A stretch of DNA of 64,000 bases from Apiosordaria backusii (GCA_030549205.1 JAUKTV010000012.1:744001-808000); one strand, 5' to 3'; positions 1-12,279 are shown, numbered from the stretch's first letter. Made by a program: numbers and translations. Notes: generated by a model from the sequence alone, not told the origin.

Positions 1-3000
1 TACTTTGCCGCGCACCTCGACTTGGACGATGCAGTGGGTTTTGCCAACATCAAGGGCAAGAAGGCCAAGAAGAAGGCCAAGAAGGGCAAGGGGCCCGGCG
101 CCGAAAACGAGGCCGAGGCTCTTGAGGATCTCGAGGGCGATGACTCCTTGGAGGCGGCCGAGTATCGGTGGAAGACAAGAATGAACCGCATGTCGCAGCA
201 CGATCGCGTCAGGCAGCTTGCACTGTACCTCTTGTGCTGGGGTGAGGCCAACCAGGTCCGCTTCATGCCAGAATGCCTCTGCTTCATTTTCAAGTGCGCC
301 GACGACTACCTCAACTCGCCAGCCTGCCAGAACCTCGTCGAGCCGGTCGAGGAGTTCACCTTCTTGAACAACGTGATCACGCCTCTGTACCAGTACTGCC
401 GAGACCAGGGTTACGAAATTTCCAACGGTGTCTATGTCCGTCGGGAACGCGACCATCATCAAATTATTGGATACGATGACTGCAACCAGCTCTTCTGGTA
501 CCCAGAGGGCATTGAGCGCATCGTGCTTGAGGACAAGAGCAAGCTGGTGGATGTTCCTCCTGCGGAGCGTTACCTCAAGCTCAAGGATGTGAACTGGAAG
601 AAGTGCTTCTTCAAGACCTACAAGGAGACGCGTTCTTGGTTCCATCTCTTGGTCAACTTCAACCGCATCTGGATTATTCACTTGACCATGTTCTGGTTCT
701 ACACGGCTTACAACTCTCCCACGCTCATCACCATCGACTACGAACAGGAAGTCAACCAGTGGCCTGAAAAGTCTGCTCACTGGTCCATTGTTGGATTCGG
801 TGGAGGCATCGCTTCTTTCATTCAGGTTGCCGCCACCATCACGGAATGGGCCTATGTTCCACGAAAGTGGGCAGGCGCTCAGCATCTGACCAAGAAGCTG
901 ATCTTCCTGATCTTCATCTTCATTCTCAACGTCGCTCCTGGTGTTTACGTCTTCATGCCCGCCGCGAACAAGGACGCTTTTATCGAGAAGCAGCGCAGTA
1001 CGCTCGCGCTTGCTCTCGGTATCGCGCACTTCTTCATTGCTCTCATCACCTTCTTGTTCTTCTCCATCATGCCACTCGGTGGCTTGTTTGGAAGCTACTT
1101 GACCAAGAACTCGAGGCAGTATGTTGCCAGTCAGACCTTCACTGCCAGCTACCCCCGTCTCAAGGGTAAGGCTATTGCCATGTCTTACGGTCTTTGGCTC
1201 ATTGTGTTTGGCGCCAAGTTTGGAGAGTCTTATGCCTACCTCACCCTGTCCATCAAGGATCCTATTCGGTACCTCCACATCATGGACACCTCTTCGTGCC
1301 TGGGAGATGAGTTTTTGAAGAACATGATCTGCCAGCATCAGCCCAAGATCACTCTCGGACTTTTGCTGATGACCGATTTGATCTTCTTCTTCCTCGACAC
1401 GTACCTGTGGTACGTCCTCCTGAACACGGTCTTCTCGATTGCCCGGTCTTTCTATCTCGGTTCTTCCATCTGGACTCCTTGGAGAAACATCTTCTCCCGT
1501 CTCCCGAAGCGTATCTACTCTAAGGTCCTGGCCACCACCGACATGGAAATCAAGTACAAGCCCAAGGTGCTGATTTCTCAGATCTGGAATGCTATCATCA
1601 TTTCCATGTATCGTGAGCATCTTTTGGCCATCGATCATGTCCAGAAGCTTCTCTATCACCAGGTCCCCTCTGAGCAAGAGGGCAAGAGAACTCTCCGTGC
1701 GCCCACCTTCTTCGTGTCCCAGGAAGATCACTCCTTCAAGACCGAGTTCTTCCCCGCCTACAGCGAGGCCGAACGCAGAATTTCCTTCTTCGCCCAGTCG
1801 CTCTCGACCCCCATCCCTGAGCCTTTGCCCGTTGACAACATGCCCACCTTTACTGTCATGATTCCCCATTACAGCGAAAAGATTCTCCTGTCTCTCAGAG
1901 AAATCATTCGTGAGGATGAACCATACTCTCGTGTTACCCTGCTCGAGTATCTCAAACAGCTGCACCCCCACGAGTGGGACTGCTTCGTCAAGGACACCAA
2001 GATTCTTGCCGACGAGACTTCGCAGTTCAACGGCGAGGATGAGAAGGCTGACAAGGACACTGCCAAGAGCAAGATTGATGATCTCCCCTTCTACTGCATT
2101 GGTTTCAAGTCGTCGGCGCCCGAGTACACCCTCCGCACACGTATTTGGGCCTCGCTCCGCTTCCAGACTTTGTACCGCACGGTTTCCGGTTTCATGAACT
2201 ACGCCCGCGCCATCAAATTGCTGTACCGCGTTGAGAACCCCGAGGTTGTTCAAATGTTTGGTGGCAATTCGGACAAGCTTGAGCGCGAGCTTGAGCGCAT
2301 GGCCCGCCGCAAGTTCAAGTTGTGCATCTCTATGCAGCGCTTTGCCAAGTTCAAGAAGGAAGAGATGGAAAATGCCGAGTTCTTGCTTCGTGCCTACCCC
2401 GATCTGCAAATTGCGTACCTTGACGAAGAGCCTCCTCTCAACGAAGGCGAGGAGCCCCGCCTCTACTCTGCTTTGATCGACGGTCACTCTGAGATCATGG
2501 AGAATGGTCAGCGCCGCCCCAAGTTCCGCATTCAGCTTTCCGGCAACCCCATTCTCGGTGACGGCAAATCCGACAACCAGAACCACGCCATCATCTTCTA
2601 CCGCGGCGAGTACATCCAGCTTATCGATGCCAACCAGGACAACTACCTTGAGGAATGCCTCAAGATTCGCAGCGTCCTTGCCGAATTCGAGGAGATGAAG
2701 ACGGACAATGTTTCTCCCTACACTCCTGGTGTCAAGAACGCGGTCCACACTCCTGTCGCCATTTTGGGCGCTCGTGAATACATTTTCTCGGAGAACATTG
2801 GTATCCTCGGTGACGTTGCTGCCGGAAAGGAACAGACATTCGGTACCCTCTTTGCCAGAACACTTGCTGAGATTGGTGGCAAGCTCCATTACGGCCATCC
2901 CGATTTCCTCAACGGTATCTTCATGACGACTCGCGGTGGTGTGTCCAAGGCCCAAAAGGGACTGCACTTGAACGAAGATATTTACGCTGGTATGAACGCC

Positions 3001-5044
3001 CTTCTGCGCGGTGGTCGCATCAAGCACTGCGAGTACTACCAGTGCGGCAAGGGTCGTGATTTGGGTTTCGGCTCCATTCTCAACTTCACGACCAAGATTG
3101 GAACCGGTATGGGTGAACAGTTCTTGTCTCGCGAGTACTACTACCTCGGAACGCAGCTGCCCTTGGATCGCTTCTTGTCCTTCTACTACGCCCATCCTGG
3201 TTTCCACGTCAACAACATGTTCATCATGCTTTCGGTTCAGCTGTTCATGATCTCGCTCTTGCAAATCGGCGCTCTCCGGAGAGAAACCCAGCGTTGCGAC
3301 TACAACCGCGACGTGCCCATCACGGATCCTTTGACTCCCACGGGCTGTGCCAACACGGACGCGCTGGTCGACTGGGTGTACCGCAGTATTCTGTCGATTT
3401 TCTTCGTCTTCTTCCTCTCGTTCGTGCCCCTCTTCGTTCAAGAGATGATGGAACGCGGTGTGTTGCGCGCTGCGACACGTTTCGCCAAGCACATCGGCTC
3501 GCTCTCGCCCTTCTTCGAAGTGTTTGTCTGCCAGATTTATGCCAACTCGGTGCAGATGGATGTCACGTTCGGAGGTGCCCGCTACATCGGTACTGGTCGT
3601 GGTTTCGCTACGGCCCGCATCCCCTTCGGTGTACTCTACTCGCGTTTCGCTGGCCCATCCATCTACTTTGGAGCTCGCCTCTTGATGATGCTGTTGTTCG
3701 CAACCATCACGGTCTGGACACCAGCCATCATTTACTTCTGGATTTCGCTGTTGGCCCTCGTCATCTCGCCCTTCTTGTACAACCCCCATCAGTTCGCCTG
3801 GACCGATTTCTTCATCGATTACCGCGACTATCTCCGCTGGCTGTCTCGTGGTAACTCGCGGTCTCATGCCTCGTCGTGGATCTCCTTCTGCCGCTTGTCA
3901 AGAACAAGAACCACGGGTTACAAGCGCAAGATTATCGGTGACCCTTCTGCCAAGATGTCTGGAGATGTGCCTCGCGCTGCCTTTTCCAACATGATGTGGG
4001 CCGAGATTTTTACTCCTCTCTGCTTGGTTCTTGTGACGTTAATCCCTTACCTCTATATCAACTCGTTGACGGGAGTCGGCGGTGACTTCGGCACCAAGGC
4101 AACGAACAAGCCGGCGGCGGCCGTTCTTCGCGTTGCGATTGTCGCCTTTGCTCCCATTGGTCTCAACCTTGCTGTCTTGGGCGCCATGTTCGGCATGGCG
4201 TGCTGCATGGGTCCCGTTCTCAGCATGTGCTGCAAGAAGTTTGGTAGCGTTCTCGCTGCCATCGCACACGCCATCGCTGTCGTTGGCCTCCTTGTCTTTT
4301 TCGAAGTCATGTTCTTCCTCCAGCGCGCCGACTTTGCCAGGACACTCCTTGGCATGATTGCGGTGCTCGCCATCCAGCGCTTCATCTTGAAGGTCATTGT
4401 CACTCTGTGCTTGACCAGAGAAATGAAGACTGATGCCGCCAACATTGCCTTCTGGACCGGCAAGTGGTACTCTATGGGTTGGCACACTGTCTCGCAGCCT
4501 GCTCGTGAATTCCTGTGCAAGATCACCGAGTTGAGCATGTTTGCGGCCGATTTCGTCCTCGGACACGTTATTCTCTTCCTTATGCTCCCCGTCATCCTCA
4601 TTCCCCAGGTTGACAAGTTGCACTCCATGATGCTTTTCTGGCTCCGCCCAAGGTATGTCTTCTTTTTTTCCATCATGATTGATAAGGGCTAACATGTTAC
4701 ATAGCCGCCAAATCCGGCCTCCAATTTACTCGATGAAGCAGACCAAGTTGAGGAGGAGACGCGTCCTTCGTTACTCCATCCTCTACTTCACCATGTTCGT
4801 CCTGTTCGCTGCCTTGATTGCTGGCCCTCTTGTTGCTGGCAAGTTCGTCATGGAGACGCTCGATGACGCTACAAGTGGTCTTGGCTTCGTATTATTGCAG
4901 CCGTCGGTTGAGCAAGATAACACTCGCAACAACACCATGACCGGTACCGGTCGCATTGGCTACTCTGGTGCCTACACCAGAACGAGCGTTCCTGCCAAGG
5001 CTGCTGCGACAGCGGCCACGACCGACAAAGCCAGACTCTTCTAA
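1..5044 (+). CDS. FKS1: 1,3-beta-glucan synthase catalytic subunit (GT48), 5'-partial
   Basis: Plasma-membrane enzyme that polymerises UDP-glucose into cell-wall 1,3-beta-glucan. It works with the Rho1 GTPase and is the target of echinocandins. The frame is open from base 1, so the true start lies upstream; about 1,660 residues are visible, against roughly 1,900 in the family. Exons are 1-4652 and 4705-5044; the intron 4653-4704 (GTATGT..ATAG) splits an Ser codon. Seen: a Lys-rich GKKAKKKAKKGK stretch, the FKS1 N-terminal domain, a first membrane block (about 680-1480), the large cytoplasmic glucan synthase domain (about 1800-3200) with blocks GNPILGDGKSDNQNHA and LLRGGRIKHCEYYQ, and a second membrane block. 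The C-terminal exon has a last hydrophobic helix and a short polar tail. Hot spot 1 reads YLTLSIKDP, with Tyr where the reference is Phe. Confidence 0.97.
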
Positions 5045-6075
5045 GCAAGCAGCTTTATCAGCCTCCCTCGAGGCGAACTCTTTGTACAATTTTTAATAGT
5101 AGCCATATGGGTTTTGTTGGCCTTGGTGAAGGAAAAGAAAGGGACGTGGTTCCGGGGAGTTTTTGTCATGAAAAAAATGTTGTATTGTATTGGGGGCCAA
5201 GACTTGTTTTCAGAACTTGGCTCAACAACAAACTCTGGCAGCATGAGCATCATCATATCATCTTTTTTTCATTTTTGATTTTTTTGTTGTTTTGGGGTTG
5301 GCGGGAGGCATTGGTATTACATACAACACAAACGGGCTTTTTATTATTCTAGACGCTTAGCTCAATATTCTGTCTCATTGTCTCTGTCGGTTGTCTCTTG
5401 TCTCTGCTGCTTTATTTAATGCGGATTAATGGCATTTTTCGCGTTGCGTTGTTGCGTACTGCAAACCTTACAAGTTTGAATTCGAGGCATTGCGTGTTGT
5501 CTGTTTGCTTTTTGTTGAGAGAATTTGCTTGGTGATATGTATGTATATATCAAGGAGTACAATTCTTTGATGCTTGAGGGTAGCAATGGAAATAATATCT
5601 TGATCTTTATAGGTTGGACTTTGACTGTTGGGAGTTGCCCCTGAATTAAAATGCCAAGAACTGTTACGCGGGAAGATACCGACCTATGGTGGAGACCCTG
5701 CCCCTGAGACGGGACGGGATTGAAAAAAAAATACAATGTGGGTCTGGCTGGCAGCTTTCCGAGCCACTGGTCTGACTGACGTGTGGGCACCCCTGTTCCC
5801 GAGGCTGCCGTGCTGTGTTGTCACCCTGGCGCTGTTGCGCGACCGGCCACTGTCTGCTGGAAACATTTCCCCAGTTGCAACGACCACCACGACAGCAACA
5901 CACCACACCACACGCGACAACAGCGACAGCGACAGTGACATTGCGTAGCGATTCTTGCTCTTCAACCATAGCAGGCGGGCCCCAATGCGATTGATTCCTT
6001 GCCTTCCCTCCACGAATTGATTTTTCTCTCTTGCGCAACCCAACCGAGAAAGAGATCGGGACAGAAAAACAAACA
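5045..6075. other. intergenic, FKS1 3' region and LCB1 promoter
   Basis: The first part is T-rich and looks like the FKS1 3' UTR. From about 5,730 the sequence becomes C/A-rich (CAACAGCGACAGCGACAG-type) and resembles the 5' UTR and promoter of LCB1. The short open frames here overlap one another and show no recognisable protein. Confidence 0.6.
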
Positions 6076-7865
6076 ATGGACCTCTCCGAACTCCAAACCC
6101 GCCTCAACCTCTTCCTCGACCACGCGGCGACCACCTTCCAAAAGGTGCCCGGCAGTGCGGTCCTGATCCGCTACGTGAGGTCGAGCTACCAGAATGATCC
6201 GGTCAGGTCGGCGATTGAGCTGGTCCTGGTGATCTTTTTTATTCGGTACCTGCTCAGCCCGAGTTACTCGACGAGTAAAGTCAACTATGTCAAGCTCACC
6301 GAGGATGTACGTTACTTCTCTCCCTATACAATATTTATTTTGTAGGATGGTGCTAATTTCCATGTGGTGGTCGGAAAATAGGAAATCGACGAGCTAGTAG
6401 AAGAATGGACCCCCGAGCCACTGGTCGCTCCTTTGACCCCCCTCGAAGAAACCTCCCTCGAGAAACTCCCCGTGTTGGTTGGGTATGTCCCCCTTACCTA
6501 CCCCCCCCCCCGCCCCAATATTTCCCATCTGACTGTATTTGTTACTGATAATACACACAAAACAAACCAGACCCTCCGGACCAAAATCCAAACTCTCCAC
6601 CGGCAAAACCGTCACCAACCTCGCCTCCTACAACTTCTACAACTTGAATGCCAACGAGCAAATCAAGGAAAAAGCCATCCAAACCCTCCGCACCTACGGC
6701 GTCGGCCCCTGCGGGCCCCCCCAGTTCTACGGCACCCAAGACGTGCACATGAAGGCCGAAGCCGACATTGCCTCGTACCTCGGCACAGAAAAGTGCATCG
6801 TCTACGCCCAGGCCTTCTCCGCCATCTCCAGTGTCATTCCCGCCTTTTGCAAGAGAGGGGACGTCATCGTCGCCGATCGGGCCGTCAACTACTCCATCAG
6901 GCGAGGGCTCGAAATTTCCCGGAGCAACATTCGTTGGTACAACCACAACGACTTTGACGACTTGGAACAAGTCATGAAGAAGGTGGTGGTCGAACAAAAA
7001 AAAAAGGGGAGGCTGACGAGGAGGTTTATTGTTACCGAGGGGCTGTTTGAGACGATGGGGGATATGAATGACTTGCCGAAATTGGTGGAGTTGAAGGAGA
7101 GGTATAAGTTTAGGATTATATTAGATGAGACTTGGTCGTTTGGGGTGCTGGGCAGGACGGGGAGGGGGTTGACGGAGCATCAGAATGTTGATCCGACGCA
7201 GATTGACATGATTGTGGGGAGCTTGGCGGGACCGTTGTGTGCCGGGGGGGTTTCTGTGCGGGGGATGGGGATGTGGTGGAGCATCAGAGGATTGCGGCGG
7301 CGGCGTATACGTTTAGTGCGGCGCTGCCGGCGATGCTGGCTATGACGGCGAGTGAGAGTTTGAATGTGCTGCAGAGTAATCCTGAGATATTGAGTGGGTG
7401 TAGGGAGAATGTGAGGTTGCTGAGGGGGCAGTTGGAGGGGAGGAGTGAGTGGGTTAGTTGTACTAGTGCGGTGGAGAATCCGGTGCAGTTGTTGGTGGTG
7501 AAGGAGGAGGTTTGCAGGGCGAGGAGGTTGGGGGTGGAGGACCAGGAGAGGTTGTTGCAGGAGTGTGCTGATGAGGTATGTTTTTTCTTGATTGTGAACA
7601 GGTATTGGAATGGCAGGGGGGGCTAACATGGGATGTGTAGGCTCTTGCGAATGGGGTCTTGATTACTAGACTGAAGGGCATGTCAATTTCTTCGCACAAT
7701 AGCTTGAAGGATGGGCAGTGGACGGTGCAGCCTGCGCTGAAGGTGTGTGTTACTTCGGGGTTGTCCAAGAAGGATATTGAGAAGGCTGGGGTTACGATTC
7801 GGCATGCTATTACCAAGGTTATGACGAAGAAGACGAACAATAAGTTGAATTTGCCTGCTGCGTAG
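6076..7865 (+). CDS. LCB1: Serine palmitoyltransferase subunit 1 (LCB1), with an apparent 1-nt frameshift
   Basis: Non-catalytic partner of LCB2 in the ER enzyme that condenses serine with palmitoyl-CoA, the first step of sphingolipid synthesis. Exons: 6076-6306, 6382-6482, 6571-7575, 7641-7865. An N-terminal membrane segment (AIELVLVIFFIRYLL) precedes an alpha-oxoamine synthase fold with blocks NLASYNFYN, YGVGPCGPPQFYGTQDVH and ILDETWSFGVLGRTGRG. As expected for LCB1, the PLP lysine is absent. The frame breaks in a run of seven Gs at 7244-7250: one frame reads up to SLAGPLCAGG, and the family sequence resumes in another frame as GFCAGDGDVVEHQRI and then AAAAYTFSAALPA. One additional G would restore about 520 residues. 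The family match continues directly across the site, so this is an indel, not an intron. Identity is certain; whether the allele is functional depends on the sequencing. Confidence 0.93.
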
Positions 7866-7997
7866 TTGTGTGGAGAGGGAGTCGAGATAGAAGAGAAGAG
7901 AGCAGAATAGTGGAATATAGACGAATGGGATGATGATGGGCTGTGGGTGGTGTAGGTATAATGATGGCTGGAATGGAATGGTTAATGCGGAGGGAGG

Positions 7998-8015
7998 TAT
8001 ATATATATATATATA
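7998..8015. repeat. (AT)9 microsatellite
   Basis: Perfect TA/AT dinucleotide run in the LCB1 3' region. Confidence 0.9.
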
Positions 8016-8092
8016 GATGGGACGAAGATATGAATGAGGGATAAGGAGGGAGGGAGGGCGATTGTCTTAATGGGATGTGTATACTGTATATG

Positions 8093-8120
8093 TGGATGGA
8101 TGGATGGATGGATGGATGGG
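8093..8120. repeat. (TGGA)n tetranucleotide repeat
   Basis: Six perfect TGGA units plus a degenerate one, in the intergenic region between LCB1 and the GH17 gene. Confidence 0.9.
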
Positions 8121-8520
8121 TGGGGTGTATTTAGGTATGCCGTTAGATGATGGTCGCTTGCTTTATTAAGAGGCTGTCATGGCAGTTATAATTTAGGTAA
8201 TGATGAGTGTTTTTCTGGTATTTCAGGGGTTGTTTTTGAGTGGTTGATCAATGTTAGGGAAGGGGTAGAGGATGGGGAGCTGTTTCTAAGGAGGCAGGAT
8301 GGCATGATCGTGGGGGCTGGCTCTTTCCTTACTTGGATTCCCGGCTTCCCTGTCAGAGTGACTGGATGCCATCCTCGTCTTCAATACATGTGCGCACATG
8401 TACCTGGTCGTCTCTGCAGAAGAGACGTTCTGTTGTCTCTCGAGACAACTCAAACCGTTTCCAAGACGTCAAACCAAACGAGACAAGGCCATATCAGCCC
8501 CCAAGACCCCAACCCTGAAA

Positions 8521-9789
8521 ATGAGACGGCAGCTGTACACCCTCTTCATCTCCCTCCTCTTCTCGACCCTCCCAGTGACCGGTATGCCCGCCCCCTTCCC
8601 GCTCCCCTTTCGTATTATCATTAACTAACCCCCCCAATCTCAGCCCTCCACCCCAACAACAACAACCACCACCCCCGCCCCCGCCCCGGGCCCTACCTCC
8701 GGCACGCCATGTCCCCAGGCGGTAAACACCACCATTCCCCCCCCCCCTCGAACCCGGAAGTAACCCTAACCGACAACTCTGCCTCTGTCGCGTCGGATGT
8801 TCCCCAAATCATTTTGCTGGTTGACCCGAACAATAGCGATTCCCACGGCGGCAGTCCGGTAGTGAAGACTTCGACGGCGGTTGTTAGGATTTTGCCTTCT
8901 GCTGCTGCGCCGGGGGTTGATTCCCCGGAATTACTTGAGGTTGTTTCTGAAAAAGATGTGCTTGTGACAGGCGTGACGTACGCCCCGTATAACGCGGATG
9001 GTACGTGTCGGACGGCGTCGCAGGTGTATGCGGATTTTCAGAGGATGTATAGCCACAGCCACCCGTCGGGGGGAAGGTTTGATTTGGTGAGGATTTATGG
9101 GGTGGATTGTGATCAGGTCGCCTCCGTCCTCCCAGCCGCCAACTCGATCAACGTGCGCCTCTTCCTCGGGATTTTCAACCTCGACAACCTCTCCCCGCAA
9201 GTGTCGACCCTTGTCTCTGCCGTTCAAGCATCCGGTCTGGGGTGGGGGATCATCGATACGATATCTGTCGGTAACGAACTCGTCAATAACGGCCAGGCCT
9301 CCCCGCAGCAAGTCATCTCCGCCGTGAGGGCAGCGAGGGAGATGCTACGGTCTGCGGGGTACCAAGGGCCAGTGGTGACGGTGGATACTTTTGTAGCGGT
9401 GGAGAGGCACCCGGAGCTGTGTGATGAGAGTGATTACTGCGCGATTAACTGTCATCCTTTTTTTGATGGGTATACCACTGCGGAACAAGCGGGGGAGTTT
9501 GTGGGGAGGAAGGTGAGGGATGTGCGGGAGGTGAGGGAGGGATCAAGGGAAGAGGGTGGTGGTTACGGAGACGGGGTGGCCTTGGCAGGGGGGGGCTAAT
9601 GGGAGGGCGGTGCCCGGGAGGGGGGAGCAGAGGGTTGCGGTGGGGAGTATTAAGAGGGTTTGGGAGAGGGATTCCAGGGGGGGGGATGAGGGAAAGGGGG
9701 GATTGTTTTTGTTTACGGCTTTTGATGATCCTTGGAAGAGGGCGGAGGAGGGGACGTTTTATGCGGAGCAGTTTTGGGGGATGGAGTAG
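8521..9789 (+). CDS. Secreted glycoside hydrolase family 17 beta-1,3-glucanase, with an apparent 1-nt frameshift
   Basis: Cell-wall glucan 1,3-beta-glucosidase/transglycosylase of the BGL2/SCW/BtgE type. Exon 1 (8521-8581) encodes a signal peptide (MRRQLYTLFISLLFSTL). The intron is 8582-8643 and exon 2 is 8644-9789. A His/Asn/Pro-rich linker precedes the TIM-barrel start GVTYAPYNADGTCRTASQV. SVGNELVNNG carries the expected acid/base Glu, and VVVTETGWPWQGGANG the nucleophile Glu. The two halves lie in different frames: the frame used to VREVRE runs into a stop at about 9,599. Removing one G from the GGG at 9539-9541 gives VREDQGKRVVVTETGWPW, a normal GH17 sequence, so the gene is about 401 residues with one extra base. 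It ends FYAEQFWGME with no GPI signal. It probably remodels the glucan made by FKS1. Confidence 0.88.
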
Positions 9790-10246
9790 ACTGAAGGGGG
9801 GGCAGGGGTTGTAAGGAAGGGGAAGGAGGGGAAGGAGGGGAAGGGGAAGGGGTAATGGTGGTGTTTGGGATGGGCTGTGTTGATGCGATGGGGGGGTGTA
9901 TTGTTGGTATTTATATAAGAGGTTTGGCTGGAGGTTATCCTGATATTTGCGGGTTGGTTTTGTCAGGATTTTGTTAGAGGGCCATGTTTATATCAAGAGA
10001 CAATATGTTTGGTGTGTCTTGGAGTTAGATTAGAGGCAGGACTAATGCGATTTGTCCCGATTGAATTATATATTACCTAATTCTATGATATGCAATAAGT
10101 CTGAATGTATGAATATATAATGCGATGTGTGATGAAATCAGAAAACCCTGGAACGCCATCGCTGTGATATTGATATCAACAAGGTAACCAGAACGGAAGG
10201 TGCGGTAATGCAGCGTTCCGGCTGCGAGAATTGCAAGGTAGCAAGT
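9790..10246. other. intergenic, G-rich then AT-rich
   Basis: Begins with a G-run tract (9797-9853, repeated AAGGGG/AGGAGGGG) that could form a G-quadruplex. It then becomes AT-rich UTR-like sequence. No gene is visible; the boundary on the right is the stop of the minus-strand gene. Confidence 0.5.
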
Positions 10247-11663
10247 TCATGCCCCCCCAAAGCTACCCAGCAAGTCTCCTATCTTGCGCTTGTTCTTCGA
10301 TCTTACGGTTGTGCTCTCGGCCTTGCGCTTCTGCCGTGTGGCAGATGGTGCGGATTTCTCTCTGGATACATCGTCCTGAGCATCCATGTTCCAGTTCCGG
10401 GCAAACCGCCACTCGGATAGACTTCGGAACAGTGATTTATTGTCCACCTGCCCTGGCTGGACTGGGGGCTGAACGGTGATTGTGATGTGTGGGTTGTCTA
10501 GCCCGAGGTCATCGTATTTCCGACTTGCGTCCCAGCACGGCCTGGAACGGCGCTCCTCCGGGGTCCAGGCAGGGGTTTCACTGAGGGGCTGGCCGATGGT
10601 TGGTCGCGGGTTTGTTAGGGGGGAGTTGACGTGGACTACCTGGAGGTTTGGGAACTTTGACGCATATCGCAGCATGTGTGCTGAAAGCGAGCCTGGCATG
10701 GTGATTAGGGTGAGGCTGCGGAGAGAGGGGAAGGGGTGATGCTTCTCGCTCCATCCGCGGATGAGGGTGTCGTTCAGGTTCATGCTGGGCCTGTAGCAGC
10801 CGAATTCTGAGGGGGAGGTTGTGGTTAGGCCGTTGTCTTCCATGCGGAGGATGACCAGACTGCGGAGGTCGGAGAGTAAAAGTAGGTCGCGGGTATTGAA
10901 TTTCTCTGTGTTCTTGATGTCGAGAATGGTGAGAAAGTGAATGCTTCCTGAACTTGGTTGCATGGTTTGGATGAGCTTGGGGAGGTCTTCTGGGTCGATT
11001 TCTTCTTTCCATTGAAAGGGCTTCACGTTGTGAGGGCTGTCTGTTTTCGAGGTGTTTATGTAGACGGCATCGGCGAGGACTTGCCAATGGACAAATGTCA
11101 TTCTGGCTTCGTGGTAAGCGGTGTGGATGCGGGCTTTCGATTGTATTGGCCTCGACTTACATTGGATCCATGAGCTTGAATAGTTGCCTTAGGCGGGGTT
11201 CTGGCAAAGGCACAAGGTGTTCTGCAGTCATCCTGGCCACGTTCATGGCGACAACGCGCATAGCCATCGAGACCAGATCCTGGCGGCGGACCACGTCCTT
11301 GGGACCTATCGAGGTCATTGTGAAGGGTTTACAGAGAGGGAGAGGGTAACAGTAGTCCTCAAGATTCATGGCATCAGAGTGGTCGGATCTGATAGTGAAG
11401 GGCGTTGTCAGAGGCCTTGAGAGGATAACAGAGCCGTCAACGTTGAGACGGACGTGAGCCACCCAAATGTCAGGTACGCCATGTTGGTCTGTGCGAAAGC
11501 TCTGAATCAAGTTCAAAATGTTTACGAGAAATTGAAGCAATGTGCTCATTAAAGTATCTCCCATGAGCGAGCACCATATCGAGACTATTGTCGTTCCAGG
11601 GACGGAATCTACAATCAAATCGCTACGTAAAAAAGAAAAAAAGAGGCATGTCTCTGGCATCAT
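10247..11663 (-). CDS. Hypothetical protein, F-box/LRR-like fungal family
   Basis: Two exons on the minus strand: 11161-11663 and 10247-11102, with a 58-bp GTAAGT..CCAG intron at 11103-11160. Together they give about 452 residues in one frame. Leucine-spaced segments such as LRSLVILRMEDN and FPSLRSLTLITMPGSLSAHML resemble the leucine-rich portion of the many fungal F-box-like proteins, but no clear F-box is seen. The C-terminus is basic (TRQKRKAESTTVRSKNKRKI), a possible nuclear signal. The start is uncertain: sequence near 11,620-11,645 on the minus strand (pyrimidine tract then ACGTAG) could be a splice acceptor, so an upstream exon may replace the first residues. Function is not recognised. 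Confidence 0.6.
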
Positions 11664-12279
11664 GTTCTCCAGCCCACGATAAATAGCGAGGAACGGAGTG
11701 TAAATGCAGAAAATGTCAATCTATCCCCCGCTTTCCCCTCCAGACCGCCATGGTGTAGGACTTAGACCGGAGTGAATACGAAGGAAAATGAAGTTTTATG
11801 TTGTTGAAGAAGAAAAAGAGAAACTACCAAAGTTGGCGTCGCGCAGGAGACTTTTAAAGCAGTTTTGTCGTGAATAGTGGGGAAATATCCATCCAATCAG
11901 AGAGCGGTGGGACATTCAGCCACCAGGCCAATCGTAGCCCAGTGAATTGCAGAGCCGGTCAGGTGGGGGGAAGCCGTCCTCACAAGCCCCACAGCGGGGT
12001 TCCAAACCGTTTCTGGTTTATCCTTTTGCTCTCTCCTGCTATTGTTGTTCCTGATGATGCTCTGAAAGCGAGTATCATCAAGCTTCCAGGTAATTTTCTT
12101 ATAAATATCACCCTTTGATTTTCGGAATCTCTGGCCAAGAAACTATCGCGCACTCTCTCACAACCCAAATAACCGTCACCAACCACAGCGCCTTATCAGA
12201 GCGCGCCAACTTGCGATACCTACCCCGCCATCACTCTAACGTCCTTCACCTTCACCACCAACCCCTCTCATCGACAAAC
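11664..12279. other. divergent promoter region
   Basis: Shared upstream region of the minus-strand F-box-like gene and the plus-strand PP28 gene. Both 5' ends face it. No structured element or ORF of note is seen. Confidence 0.5.

Larger units (their letters stand above)
7866..8520. other. intergenic with microsatellites
   Basis: G/T-rich 3' region of LCB1, then the promoter of the GH17 gene. It holds an (AT)n tract at 7998-8015 and a (TGGA)n tract at 8093-8120. No gene is visible. Confidence 0.6.

Noticed and set aside
4039..4695. Two overlapping minus-strand frames of more than 200 codons inside FKS1
   Set aside because: They are antisense shadows of a strongly conserved membrane region and show no motif of their own.
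7244..7330. An intron explaining the LCB1 frame change
   Set aside because: Family-matching residues run directly up to and after the G7 run, leaving no room for an intron.
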